Positions 51,191-60,028 of a DNA stretch of 64,000 bases are shown piece after piece. This stretch comes from DTKD01 sp050948905. GTDB lineage: Bacteria > Armatimonadota > UBA5829. A program made the translations under genes and the position numbers. The notes below the pieces were generated by a model that had not been told where the DNA came from, searched no databases, and was given only the letters and a program-made list of their open reading frames with translations. Location: NCBI GenBank assembly GCA_050948905.1, contig JBMNES010000001.1, positions 2,480,001 to 2,544,000 on the forward strand, written 5' to 3'. Within the stretch, counting starts at the first letter, position 1. Each line of letters begins with the position of its first letter.

Positions 51191-51238
51191 TTGACTCGAA
51201 GTCGGTGCAGGTGTTATAGTTAGGTGAAGCTAACTTAG
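51191..51238 (+). promoter_or_regulatory. dtxR-feoA promoter with DtxR-type iron box
   Basis: TTGACT (51191-51196), 18-nt spacer, TATAGT (51215-51220). The palindrome GTTAGGTGAAGCTAAC (51219-51234) overlaps the -10 end; TTAGGTGAAGCTAACTTAG matches 15 of 19 positions of the DtxR consensus TTAGGTTAGGCTAACCTAA as I remember it. Autoregulation is likely. Confidence 0.75.
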
Positions 51239-51247
51239 AGGTGCTAT

Positions 51248-52003
51248 ATGATGCACAGAGGTGGCTCTGCTGAGGTGCGGGGCGCTGGTCTTTCACATTC
51301 AATGGAAGACTACCTGGAAGCTATATACAACGTTAAGGTGCGCAATCAGGTTGCCAGGGTAAAGGACATTGCGCGCGAGATGAACGTGCGAATGCCGTCT
51401 GTATCAGGCGCTCTGCGATCTCTGGCAGAAAAAGGTCTTGTAAAATATCAACCCTATGGCAGTGTCGAACTTACTCAGGCTGGGTTGGATCATGCTAGAG
51501 GGGTTGCACACAGGCATACGGCTGTTCGGGAGTTTCTGACCAGCGTGCTGGGGCTACCCGAAGAGCAGGCTGAAATTGAGGCGTGTGGACTTGAGCACGC
51601 TATACGGCCGGAGACTCTTGATAGACTGCTCAAACTCGTCGATTTTATCCAGGCTCACGGTGATGAAAAGGCTTTTAGCCTCAGTGATTTTCATAGTTTT
51701 CTTTCTGAAGGGGCGGATCCGGATGGACACGTGCCGGTGGATGTTTGCTATTTGCCGGCCACTATTAAATCCACCCGCCTCAGCGAACTCTGTCCGGGGA
51801 TGAAAGGCCGCATAGCGTTCGTATCCGGCCGTGGGCCGATCCGCAGGCGGCTGATTGAGATGGGAATGACCTCCGACACACGCTTTGAGGTAGTGCGTAC
51901 GGCCCCATTTGGAGACCCAATTGAGATAAAGATCAGGGGCTACAATCTCTCATTAAGGAAAAGTGAGGCAGACCACGTCGAGGTGGAAGTCATTACCGAG
52001 TGA
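51248..52003 (+). CDS. DtxR-family metalloregulator fused to FeoA domain
   Basis: A 251-residue transcription factor. The winged helix (about 16-75, SMEDYLEAIYNVKV...RVKDIAREMNVRMPSVSGALRSLAEKGLVKY) is followed by the metal-binding dimerisation domain (HRHTAVREFLTSVLGLPEEQAEIEACGLEHAI), giving Cys, Glu and His ligands, and a C-terminal FeoA/SH3-like domain (about 175-250, RLSELCPGMKGRI, RRRLIEMGMTSDTRFEVVR). It should repress when loaded with Fe2+ or Mn2+. It sits 25 nt before feoB, replacing a separate feoA. Its own promoter bears the iron box. Confidence 0.9.
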   Translation: MMHRGGSAEVRGAGLSHSMEDYLEAIYNVKVRNQVARVKDIAREMNVRMPSVSGALRSLAEKGLVKYQPYGSVELTQAGLDHARGVAHRHTAVREFLTSVLGLPEEQAEIEACGLEHAIRPETLDRLLKLVDFIQAHGDEKAFSLSDFHSFLSEGADPDGHVPVDVCYLPATIKSTRLSELCPGMKGRIAFVSGRGPIRRRLIEMGMTSDTRFEVVRTAPFGDPIEIKIRGYNLSLRKSEADHVEVEVITE

Positions 52004-52028
52004 CGGATTTTGATTCGGATTATCGCCT

Positions 52029-54074
52029 ATGAAAGAAGTTCAGGTTAATAATATAGTCATAGCTCTCGCGGGCAACCCTAACTCCGGAAAAACTACAGTC
52101 TTCAACGAATTAACCGGATCTCACCAACACGTCGGCAACTGGCCGGGAGTTACCGTCGAGCATAAAGAAGGCACTGTTCGGCGCAATGGACAGGAGTTCA
52201 GGGTAGTCGATTTGCCCGGAATCTACAGCTTGTCGGCATATTCTCAGGAAGAGATAATTACACGGGATTTTCTGCTTAACGGGCGCATTGATGTGATTGT
52301 CAACGTCGTGGATGCCAGCAACCTCGAACGTAACCTCTACCTCACCACTCAACTCCTCGAGCTGGGGTTGCCTATGATAGTGGCTCTTAATATGATTGAT
52401 GTTGCAGAGGGTATGGGGCAGAAACTGGACCTCAAAAAGCTATCCAGCCTGATGGGGGTTGAGATCGTTCCTACTGTAGCTGCAAAAGGCGAGGGCATGA
52501 ACGCCATCCTTAACAAAGCAGTTGAGTTGGCCCAGAGAGGCTATGAAACGCCACGCAGCACCCGGCACAACCCGGAAGTAGAGATGGAAGTCTCTAAACT
52601 GCTTGATGAGATATCTGTGGATATAGATGGAGATGGGCGATGTGTCAATTCGGTGCCTGCGAGGTGGCTGGTTATAAAAACGCTCGAAGGCGATACCGCA
52701 GCCAGGCGTATTTTGGCGGAGTGTTCTAAGGACCCGGAGGATACTCTCCAGAAACTTGGGGAGACCAGGCGGCACCTGGTTCAAGGGTTTGGAGACGAAC
52801 TGGAGACCGTGATCGCTGACGGGAGATACGGGTTTATCGGCGGGCTGCTGCGTGAGGTGGTGACCAGAACACCCTCAGTGGACAGAATAGAGGCCTCGGA
52901 TCGTATAGATGATGTATTGCTGCATCGCTGGCTGGGGATTCCGATTTTTTTGGCGCTGATGTGGCTGACATTCAAATTGACTTTCGATGTGGGAGGTTTT
53001 TTCACAGAGTGGATCGAGGTCGGAATGTCTGCTCTCGGCGCGTGGATAGGTTCTTTGCTGCCGCCAGGGCCGATATCCTCGCTGTTGGTAAAAGGCATTA
53101 TCGCCGGGGTCGGAGGAGTTGTGGTATTCGTGCCCAATATCGCCATCATCTTCCTTATTATCTCCTTTTTGGAGGATTCCGGGTATATGGCGCGTGCCGC
53201 TTTTTTGATGGATCGGTCGATGCACCTTGTCGGGCTGCATGGGAAGTCGTTTATCCCGCTGCTTATGGGTTTTGGGTGTAATGTGCCCGCGGTTATGGCG
53301 ACGCGAACCCTGGAAACCCGAGAGGACAGGCTGCTGACGATACTTATCAATCCGCTGATGAGTTGCACGGCGAGATTGCCTATATACATCCTCTTCACGG
53401 GGATATTCTTCTCCAAACAGGGCGCTATGGTAATCTTTTCCATATATGCTTTGGGAGTATTGCTGGCGGTGTTTTCTGGTAAATTGTTCAGAAAAGTGCT
53501 ATTTCGTAAGGCCGCCTCTCCGTTTGTTATGGAACTGCCACCGTATCGGATGCCTACTTTGCGAGGCACTTTGCTTCACGTGTGGGAGCGGACGTGGCTG
53601 TTTTTAAGCAAGGCAGGGACGGTGATTTTGGCAGCCTCAGTAGTTATATGGGCTATGGGGTCGTTGCCGTGGGGTGTGGATTTTGCAGGTAAGAACAGCC
53701 TTGTCGGCCACTTGGGACAGGTGCTTGAGCCTCTGGTTAAGCCGCTTGGAATGGATTGGCGTGCAGCGGTTGCTTTGCTGTTTGGAATTGGCGCAAAGGA
53801 GATAGTGGTCAGCACATTGGGTGTGCTTTATGGTGGAGCTCATCCATCGGGAGACTTGCACCAGGCGCTGGCAGTTTGGTTTACCCCATTGACCGCTTAT
53901 GTGTTTATGGTTGTAAGCCTGATTTACGTGCCGTGCATCGCCACAGTGGCTGCGATAAAACGTGAGACGAACTCGTGGAAGTGGACGATGTTTTCGGTGG
54001 GCTATTCCATAACACTTGCGTATATTATGGGTTTATTGATCTACCGCTTGGGGTTATTACTTAATATATTATGA
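52029..54074 (+). CDS. feoB: Ferrous iron transporter FeoB
   Basis: A 681-residue inner-membrane Fe2+ transporter. N-terminal G domain: G1 LAGNPNSGKTTVFN, G2 VGNWPGVTVEHKEG, G3 DLPGIYSLS, G4 NMID. After a helical linker come two Gate-type membrane halves from about residue 300, including PVGFGCNVPAVMATRTL-like sequence (LMGFGCNVPAVMATRTLE) and GIGAKEIVVSTLGVLYG. Preceded by the DtxR-FeoA fusion and overlapped at its end by a Cys-rich helper gene, so this is a complete feo operon. Confidence 0.95.
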   Translation: MKEVQVNNIVIALAGNPNSGKTTVFNELTGSHQHVGNWPGVTVEHKEGTVRRNGQEFRVVDLPGIYSLSAYSQEEIITRDFLLNGRIDVIVNVVDASNLERNLYLTTQLLELGLPMIVALNMIDVAEGMGQKLDLKKLSSLMGVEIVPTVAAKGEGMNAILNKAVELAQRGYETPRSTRHNPEVEMEVSKLLDEISVDIDGDGRCVNSVPARWLVIKTLEGDTAARRILAECSKDPEDTLQKLGETRRHLVQGFGDELETVIADGRYGFIGGLLREVVTRTPSVDRIEASDRIDDVLLHRWLGIPIFLALMWLTFKLTFDVGGFFTEWIEVGMSALGAWIGSLLPPGPISSLLVKGIIAGVGGVVVFVPNIAIIFLIISFLEDSGYMARAAFLMDRSMHLVGLHGKSFIPLLMGFGCNVPAVMATRTLETREDRLLTILINPLMSCTARLPIYILFTGIFFSKQGAMVIFSIYALGVLLAVFSGKLFRKVLFRKAASPFVMELPPYRMPTLRGTLLHVWERTWLFLSKAGTVILAASVVIWAMGSLPWGVDFAGKNSLVGHLGQVLEPLVKPLGMDWRAAVALLFGIGAKEIVVSTLGVLYGGAHPSGDLHQALAVWFTPLTAYVFMVVSLIYVPCIATVAAIKRETNSWKWTMFSVGYSITLAYIMGLLIYRLGLLLNIL

Positions 54075-54283
54075 GCAATTTAGTTCAGTGGATAATAACT
54101 GGCGTAATTGTCGTTGGGGCAATCATATTTTTGTTGAGGCGACTGAGGCCGTCTGATAAAAGCTGCTGCTCCGGCTGCCCTTATGCCGGCTCGTGTGGAG
54201 CAGCGTCGAGCAAACTGAAGGACTGTGGCGCTCCGGAGCTTCGCGATAAGCAGGCTCCTCAATCAAAATCCTCCCAGCAATAA
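54071..54283 (+). CDS. FeoB-associated Cys-rich membrane protein
   Basis: A 70-residue protein with one N-terminal membrane helix (IITGVIVVGAIIFLLRRL) and a Cys cluster CCSGCPYAGSCGAASSKLKDC, as in the FeoB-associated Cys-rich family, which may play the part of FeoC. The ATG overlaps the feoB stop (ATGA, 54071-54074). Expected to sit at the membrane with FeoB; exact role not established. Confidence 0.85.
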   Translation: MSNLVQWIITGVIVVGAIIFLLRRLRPSDKSCCSGCPYAGSCGAASSKLKDCGAPELRDKQAPQSKSSQQ

Positions 54284-54368
54284 TCCGCAAAGAAAGTTGT
54301 TACTTTCTACAAAGCCGCGTGTCAAACCAACATGAAAGCGCAATTTGGCGTTATCGTGGAGGTGCATC

Positions 54369-55247
54369 GTGGTGGACTGCAGCAGAATTGAGAATCTTTT
54401 AAGCGAATACATCGATGGAGAGCTTTCCAGGAGCGATTTTATCGATGTTGAAAATCATTTAAGCGTCTGTGCGGATTGCAGGGCCGAATTGGCCGCGCTC
54501 CGAACTCTTACAGTCGCCTCCAGTGAGATCGAAGCAGTCCAACCCCCCGCTGACCTGAGAATGCGCATAGCTGCTGCCACCACTCAGAGACAGCGAAGCA
54601 ACCGATGGGTTGCGCTTCGCGATCGCCTCTTCGCCTTCCGACCGCTGGCGTGGGCGGGCAGCGCGACTGTCGCGGCGTTTGCTTTGATATTGGTGATTTC
54701 TTTTGGCAGAGTGACTGAACCGACTAGATCGGTCGCTACACAGCCTAAACCTGCTGCGCCCGTCGCAGTGTCCCCCACCCTGCCGCAGCCTGCAACTGAG
54801 CAAGTAGCCAGTGTTGAGCAAAGCCCCGCCGATGCAAATCTTCCTGCGTCACGTGTGAGCACCCATCGTGTCGCGGCCAAGAAAATTGCGAAGCGAGCCG
54901 CGGTAGTGGCGTTCGTGCCTAAAGCGGTAGTGGTCCCAAAAGTAGAGTCTGCCAAACCCATCGTTTCAGACACGAAGAATGCAGATGAGTACACTGAACA
55001 AACGATAATTGTTGACGATACAACCACTGCGAAGACGGTGGCTACCGTGCAGGATGCGGAGCCTAAGACAGAGGTTGTAGAGACTGTGACTAAGGCTCCG
55101 AAGCCGGATTCTACGAAAATTGCCTCCTCCCCTGCAATATCCAACGATAACGCAGAGGAGTGGATGGCAGAAATGAAGAGCAAAGCGGCAATGCAACGCA
55201 GAGGTCGCCCGTCTAATGTAGTCAGCGTGATAAGCGCGAGATTCTAG
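54369..55247 (+). CDS. Zf-HC2 anti-sigma factor-like membrane protein, no adjacent sigma gene
   Basis: A 292-residue protein from GTG 54369 (ggagg 6 nt upstream; GTG 54372 is also possible). The zinc-binding anti-sigma motif is ENHLSVCADCRAELA (HxxxCxxC) near residue 30. One membrane helix (AGSATVAAFALILVISFG) follows at about 95-115, then about 170 residues of low-complexity Ala/Val/Lys/Thr-rich periplasmic sequence. Such proteins sequester ECF sigma factors, but no sigma gene is next to it; the gene is followed after 4 nt by the 1055-residue repeat protein, which may be its client or its stimulus. Confidence 0.8.
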   Translation: MVDCSRIENLLSEYIDGELSRSDFIDVENHLSVCADCRAELAALRTLTVASSEIEAVQPPADLRMRIAAATTQRQRSNRWVALRDRLFAFRPLAWAGSATVAAFALILVISFGRVTEPTRSVATQPKPAAPVAVSPTLPQPATEQVASVEQSPADANLPASRVSTHRVAAKKIAKRAAVVAFVPKAVVVPKVESAKPIVSDTKNADEYTEQTIIVDDTTTAKTVATVQDAEPKTEVVETVTKAPKPDSTKIASSPAISNDNAEEWMAEMKSKAAMQRRGRPSNVVSVISARF

Positions 55248-55251
55248 ATCG

Positions 55252-58200
55252 ATGGTTGATATGAGGAAACTTGCACTCATAGCTTTAATATTGGTCATTG
55301 CGATGGCGGGGAGCGTCCTGGCTGATGTCCCTGCCAATGCGCTTGTTGACAGCTCCGCTGCACAGAATGGCCAGTCGACGGGCGATGAAGGCGTAATGAC
55401 CAGTGAATTGCTGCCCGGCAACGGGACTCGCGCGGGTTATATGCTGGGACACGGCAATGTGATTCCGGATAGTGAATGGGTCTCGATTGGAGCCAGGCGG
55501 GCGGCGCGAAATCGGGATTATACTATCGATTACGAGTCGGGCACGTTGTTCTTTACTGAAGCGATTTCAACAATGAACACCGTGCAGGTTGACTACCGCT
55601 ACTCTGCAAAAGGCGGAGCTGAACGCAAACCGGCGGCTCCGAACCTGCTGGCGATGAAGTTCGGGACGGGGTTGCAGACGAATATGATGTATTCCCTGCG
55701 GACTGCGGAGTCGACTCCTGGCCTTAGCGGTCAGGACATTTTGACTTATGGGTTGAGCAACCTGAGTAAATTCGGCGCGTCGAACAAATCGACGCTGTCG
55801 GGTATGTTCTACGTTACATCCCCACAATCGAGTAATAGAATCACGCTGAACGCTACTGGTGCACCGGTGAAAACTGCTCAAACGCAGATCAAGAGAGATC
55901 ACCTGATCGTCCAGGATGCCGACCTGCAGGCGGGCAAGTTTAGACTGAAACTTGGATATCAGGACGTTGGCCAGGATTTTGTTGGGTTTTCCTCGTTGAA
56001 GGATTCTAAGGTGGCTGCTGATGAAGCGCTGGGCCAACTCGAAAAAGAGAAGGGCGTGCGCCGAATGAGTATTGCCGGCGAGGGAGAGGGGCTTAATTTC
56101 GGAGTGAACAGAATCAGTGATAAGGCTGATGATATACTTTCTCGCAACATCGGTTACAAGACGGATTCATTCGCTTTTTCATATGACGCGAGGACTGTCG
56201 GCAGGCAGTTTAGCCATTTTAAGGAAATACGGGAAGCGGATCGTGCTCAGATGGCGGCCGAGCAGGGAATGAACCGCCAGAGCTTCAGCATGCAGTTCAA
56301 GACTGCTGTAACTGCCGATAAAAAGGCTGTATGGAGCGGGGTAAACTTCACCGACCTTAGCGATGGCAGTGCCGATCTTTCCTATCGCCAGGCGGACATA
56401 CAGGTTGGCGGTGTCCAAATACAGGCGGATGTTCGGTCGAGTGATCCAGACTTTAACAGATTAAGCGCCCTGACTGATGCTGAGCGAACCAGGATGGCGT
56501 TAATGGCTCGTCGCCAGTTCGACCCATCTGCAAGCCAGGTCACTGCCGAGGACAAAGCGCAAATCGCAAACGAGACTGGACTGGATCGGTCAACTTATGT
56601 AGTACAGATCGATGCAGGCCGGATAGATACCTGGATGTCGATGTCGAACGTGGATTCACAAAAGGGCGGGCTGACACGTCGGGCATTTGGCTTGAAAGGC
56701 AAAGGCTTCTCGGCATATTTCGACTCACAGAACATCGACACCAAATTCGACAGACTTGCTGCTCTGCAGCCGATAGAGAAGACTCACTATGGCAACGAGT
56801 TCGGTATGTCGCGCACGGAATTGGGCGGCACGCTGAAACTTATGAAATCGGATGTGACTTTGGACACCGCTAACGTGGTTGATAACGCGGGTGCGGGCTT
56901 CCATAGAGAGAAGTTCACCGTGAAGAACTCGAGATTGAACTTCGCGGCTAATTTCCAGGACATAGATGCGGGCTTCAGCCGAATAATGGACCTCTCCAAC
57001 CCCGACAGAGAGAAACTGATGCAGGATCGGGGTTTCAGACGGGCCGATTATGCCATTAAGTTCCAGCCAATGAAGTCTCTGGCATTTGACTCGTACCTAT
57101 ACGATTCTACGAACGTTACTGCGGGGCAAACGAGAGGCCAAAACAGGCACAACATAGCCTATACACCTGCAGGTGGTCCTAAGATCAATTTCCTGACGGA
57201 CGATTTTTCGTATATTGCTGAATCTGGCAACATAGCCAGCTATTTTCATAAGGAAGTGAAATTTGACCACTCGTTCAACGTGCTGGGCGGGCTGGCTGTA
57301 AAGGCTAGAAACGATGTTTATACCACCGAAGAAGGGGATCAGGGACCTCAGACTACTACTGTGTTCGAGAACCATGTAGAGTCTAACCCGAAGGCCAAGA
57401 CCTCGTTCACGGCTGATCTCGTCGACATCGACTACGGCAGCGGCAAATTTGAAAACACCCAAGCTATCGGGTTTAAAACCGCGGCAATGCGAAACCTGTC
57501 GCTTGTGAGTGGTTATTCGACGACGGCCAGGGACTCTGGCAATTCTGAGACAAACAGCCTGGTCGGTTTTGAGTGGGCTGCCCGCAAAGACCTCAAGATG
57601 ACGTATAGCACAGCGAGCCGTGACGGAGGGCCGAAAGGAAATCAGAACTCGTCGTCGTTCTCCCTTAACGGGCTTTTGGCCAAGAGGTTATTGTTGCTTA
57701 ACGACGTCAATATCGCTTCGGCGATGAACCACACTTCGCTTCGAGGAAAGCAGACGGTGTGTGATGACGCGTTTAAAATCGATGCAGGTCTGTTGGGTGG
57801 AAAGATGCTGTATGATACAACAGATAAGCTCAATCCTAAAAATGGCCTGTATTACTCTTCTACTATATTCCAGTATGAGTCTGATAAAGACCCCAAAAAG
57901 CCGTATCACTGGACACTATACAGCCAGGACCTGACCACCCCGTTGGGGGTGAGAACAAACAAGAAGAATTATAGTTTCGACTATAAATTTGCTCCTGCGA
58001 CGGCGATGACGTTCAGCTCTTTCCTTGGAAAGGACGGCAAAAACGGTGCTGTGATCCCGGTGGGTGGGACTGTTATTAAATTAAATCATAATCTTAATAA
58101 AGCCACTTTGATCACGGCCGACTATACAAAATCAACTAATGATGAGACATTCCGGCATGCGAATGTCATAGGGCTCGGAATTGCTCGCAACGTAAAAGAT

Positions 58201-58419
58201 GCCACCAGCTATGAGCTTTATTATGGCTGGTGCACTCTGGATGAAGGCGGCAGCACCGAGAACAAGCCTATTTTCCGCTTGAAATACGACACCAAGCTGA
58301 GAGCTGACAACTACCTCAGTCTGTCTCTACAGCGAAAGACCGGAATTGAAAAAGGCTCAATCAACGCCTGGGAAGGCGACACTGTGGGCCGAATTGACTT
58401 CAAGTACTCTTTCGACTGA
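55252..58419 (+). CDS. Large exported repeat protein, probable outer-membrane barrel
   Basis: A 1055-residue exported protein with signal peptide (LALIALILVIAMAGSVLA). An N-terminal domain (about 45-120) has SEWVSIGARRAARNRDYTID and YESGTLFFTEAI, the 'rigid start, bound value' pattern seen in large bacterial surface proteins. Residues about 240-610 hold five copies of a unit with the core F-x-x-L/I-x-x-L...R...E-x-G-x-x-R, spaced 75-100 residues apart. The final 400 residues consist of alternating strands ending DFKYSFD, with a terminal aromatic as in outer-membrane barrels. No known family is recognised. Confidence 0.78.
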   Translation: MVDMRKLALIALILVIAMAGSVLADVPANALVDSSAAQNGQSTGDEGVMTSELLPGNGTRAGYMLGHGNVIPDSEWVSIGARRAARNRDYTIDYESGTLFFTEAISTMNTVQVDYRYSAKGGAERKPAAPNLLAMKFGTGLQTNMMYSLRTAESTPGLSGQDILTYGLSNLSKFGASNKSTLSGMFYVTSPQSSNRITLNATGAPVKTAQTQIKRDHLIVQDADLQAGKFRLKLGYQDVGQDFVGFSSLKDSKVAADEALGQLEKEKGVRRMSIAGEGEGLNFGVNRISDKADDILSRNIGYKTDSFAFSYDARTVGRQFSHFKEIREADRAQMAAEQGMNRQSFSMQFKTAVTADKKAVWSGVNFTDLSDGSADLSYRQADIQVGGVQIQADVRSSDPDFNRLSALTDAERTRMALMARRQFDPSASQVTAEDKAQIANETGLDRSTYVVQIDAGRIDTWMSMSNVDSQKGGLTRRAFGLKGKGFSAYFDSQNIDTKFDRLAALQPIEKTHYGNEFGMSRTELGGTLKLMKSDVTLDTANVVDNAGAGFHREKFTVKNSRLNFAANFQDIDAGFSRIMDLSNPDREKLMQDRGFRRADYAIKFQPMKSLAFDSYLYDSTNVTAGQTRGQNRHNIAYTPAGGPKINFLTDDFSYIAESGNIASYFHKEVKFDHSFNVLGGLAVKARNDVYTTEEGDQGPQTTTVFENHVESNPKAKTSFTADLVDIDYGSGKFENTQAIGFKTAAMRNLSLVSGYSTTARDSGNSETNSLVGFEWAARKDLKMTYSTASRDGGPKGNQNSSSFSLNGLLAKRLLLLNDVNIASAMNHTSLRGKQTVCDDAFKIDAGLLGGKMLYDTTDKLNPKNGLYYSSTIFQYESDKDPKKPYHWTLYSQDLTTPLGVRTNKKNYSFDYKFAPATAMTFSSFLGKDGKNGAVIPVGGTVIKLNHNLNKATLITADYTKSTNDETFRHANVIGLGIARNVKDATSYELYYGWCTLDEGGSTENKPIFRLKYDTKLRADNYLSLSLQRKTGIEKGSINAWEGDTVGRIDFKYSFD

Positions 58420-58501
58420 CCTGTCCAAAAAATATAGAGGAACAATGACTGCAGAAGTCTAATGCAATCTTGTTGCTCGTTGATTAGGATTGGAGTCGGA
58501 A

Positions 58502-59293
58502 TTGGAGATCGTTTGTCCCGCTTGGTATTCAAGTATCGAAAAGCTCATCGAAGCCATTCCCGAGTTGGCCGATCAAGGTGTGACGGCAATCGAAGTCGGG
58601 ATGGGTAACCCGGAGCATATCGACTATCGAAACGCAGCTACTCTGCAAAAACTACTGGAAGTATTGGGCGCTTCCGGAGTGCGCGTGCACTCCATTCATT
58701 CCCCTTTTGGCGAACCGTTGGATATTTCCAGCCTGGATGATATTGTTCACGAGCGTGGTGTCAGTGGATTAATTCAGGCGATTGAGCTGGCGAGTGTGAT
58801 TGATGCCGATAAGGTGATTGTGCACGCCAGCGACAGAATCGACGGCGATATGACGCGGCGAATGGAGCGCGCGAGGGGTGTTCTTCGAGAGATGGGCGGG
58901 ATTGCTTCGGAGTCGGGCATTATACTGGCTCTTGAGAATCTGCCTCCGGGGTATCTCGGCCATACGCCAGAAGAAATTATCAGCTTGCTTAACGGCACGA
59001 ATCGCGACTCGGTGGCGGTGTGCTTCGACAGCGGCCATGCTAATTTGTCGGGTCATTTTCCTGAGTTTGCCAGTGCTCTTTTGCCACACGCTGTGACTAC
59101 TCATCTGCACGACAACGACGGAACAGGGGATCAGCATCTGTACCCCGGGCTGGGGAACATAGACTGGCGCACGTTTTCTTCGACTTTTAAAGTATTAAAC
59201 TGCAAGGCGAGTATAATGCTGGAGTGTAAGCCGCCGGAGAATATGTTGTGGTCTGAGGCGTTTCAGAACTTTCGCACCACTTTAGGTGGCTGA
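58502..59293 (+). CDS. Sugar phosphate isomerase/epimerase-like TIM barrel
   Basis: A 263-residue AP-endonuclease-2-type TIM barrel. Candidate metal ligands: VHSIHSPFGE (His), VIVHASDR (His), LALENLPPG (Glu), VCFDSGHANLSG (Asp and His), THLHDNDGTGDQHLYPGLGNIDW (His, Asp) and MLECKPPE (Glu). The HDNDG...DxHxxPGxGxIDW pattern is typical of xylose-isomerase-like sugar epimerases. Start TTG 58502 is 6 nt from ggag; TTG 58490 is an alternative. Different subfamily from the one at 3186. Substrate unknown. Confidence 0.85.
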   Translation: MEIVCPAWYSSIEKLIEAIPELADQGVTAIEVGMGNPEHIDYRNAATLQKLLEVLGASGVRVHSIHSPFGEPLDISSLDDIVHERGVSGLIQAIELASVIDADKVIVHASDRIDGDMTRRMERARGVLREMGGIASESGIILALENLPPGYLGHTPEEIISLLNGTNRDSVAVCFDSGHANLSGHFPEFASALLPHAVTTHLHDNDGTGDQHLYPGLGNIDWRTFSSTFKVLNCKASIMLECKPPENMLWSEAFQNFRTTLGG

Positions 59294-59406
59294 ATGTGAG
59301 GCAACACTATTTGACAGCTTAGAGGGAAAAAGATGTGAAGTCCGAGACAGGCCGTGGAATAGATTATATGGCACAAGACGCAACATCTTTTTCCTCCTTC
59401 TCTCCG

Positions 59407-59437
59407 GGCTTCGCAACCACAGCGGAGCCTTTTTTTT
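59407..59437 (+). terminator. Intrinsic terminator after the TIM-barrel gene
   Basis: GGCTTCGC (59407-59414) pairs with GCGGAGCC (59422-59429), 7-nt loop, followed by eight T. Confidence 0.9.
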
Positions 59438-59444
59438 GCAACAA

Positions 59445-59472
59445 AGCCCCTCAAGTCGACGCTTGAAGGGCT
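59445..59472 (-). terminator. Terminator of the BON-domain gene
   Basis: AGCCCCTCAAG (59445-59455) and CTTGAAGGGCT (59462-59472) form an 11-bp stem with one mismatch, followed on the minus strand by ttgttgc. Confidence 0.65.
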
Positions 59473-59509
59473 GCTGATATTCGGATATACAGTTGACGTT
59501 AGGCGACGC

Positions 59510-59803
59510 TTAGTACCAGCGTTTTCGCCTCAGCTTGTTAAGCTTACCAGGCATTTGGATTTCGACGAAGTCGACTTCACAGCAAACATCACGTATCCCT
59601 GGCTTCTGCCTGAGTATTTTGACAATTATGTTCATTTCCTCGCGCAGATCCAGATCTCGATACTCACCCCGTAAATTGTCCACACGACCGGCAAGATGCA
59701 CGACACCTCTGTTTACATAGACATTGAGATTGCTGATGTCTATGGGACGCTTGGAGATGTCCCGGAGTATTTCGCGGGTCATTGCGGAATCTACGACTGA
59801 CAT
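59510..59803 (-). CDS. BON-like domain protein
   Basis: A 97-residue protein from ATG 59803 (aggggg 8 nt upstream). DISKRPIDISNLNVYVNRGVVHLAGRVDN resembles a BON domain, a small alpha/beta fold in osmotic-shock and secretin proteins, with a final GIRDVCCEVDFVEIQMPG strand. The usual BON signal peptide is absent, so it is probably cytosolic. It is monocistronic, divergent from the Nramp gene. Confidence 0.65.
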   Translation of the reverse strand: MSVVDSAMTREILRDISKRPIDISNLNVYVNRGVVHLAGRVDNLRGEYRDLDLREEMNIIVKILRQKPGIRDVCCEVDFVEIQMPGKLNKLRRKRWY

Positions 59804-59920
59804 AGAGATCGCCCCCTTTGCAAGCCCCATCCGAAAAAACGCCGAGCGTATAGCTCTTGCGTATATATACCCTACTCCATCACATCACACACCTGGGAGA
59901 GATGCCAGATGCCAGGTAAG

Positions 59921-60001
59921 TCTTGACAATGTACAACCGCATTGTGCAATATTTACATTCTACTGTCAAGTATTGACTTATATCGCAGGGGTATGGATAC
60001 T
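59921..60001 (+). promoter_or_regulatory. Promoter and inverted repeats upstream of the Nramp gene
   Basis: TTGACT (59973-59978), 17-nt spacer, GATACT (59996-60001). Just upstream are CTTGACA and TGTCAAG, a 7-bp inverted pair about 40 nt apart, and ACAATG/CATTGT, a 6-bp pair around 8 nt. They are plausible operator sites, distinct from the DtxR-type box. Confidence 0.6.
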
Positions 60002-60028
60002 CTGTGGTATGTGGGGTATAGTAGAGCT

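Noticed and set aside
52781..53569. 262-codon open frame antisense to feoB
   Set aside because: A shadow of feoB with no ribosome binding site.
54584..55183. 199-codon open frame antisense to the anti-sigma gene
   Set aside because: Arises from the low-complexity Ala/Val/Thr tail of the real gene.
59499..59514. Third DtxR-type box GTTAGGCGACGCTTAG
   Set aside because: The right half deviates, and it overlaps the 3' end of the BON gene rather than a promoter.
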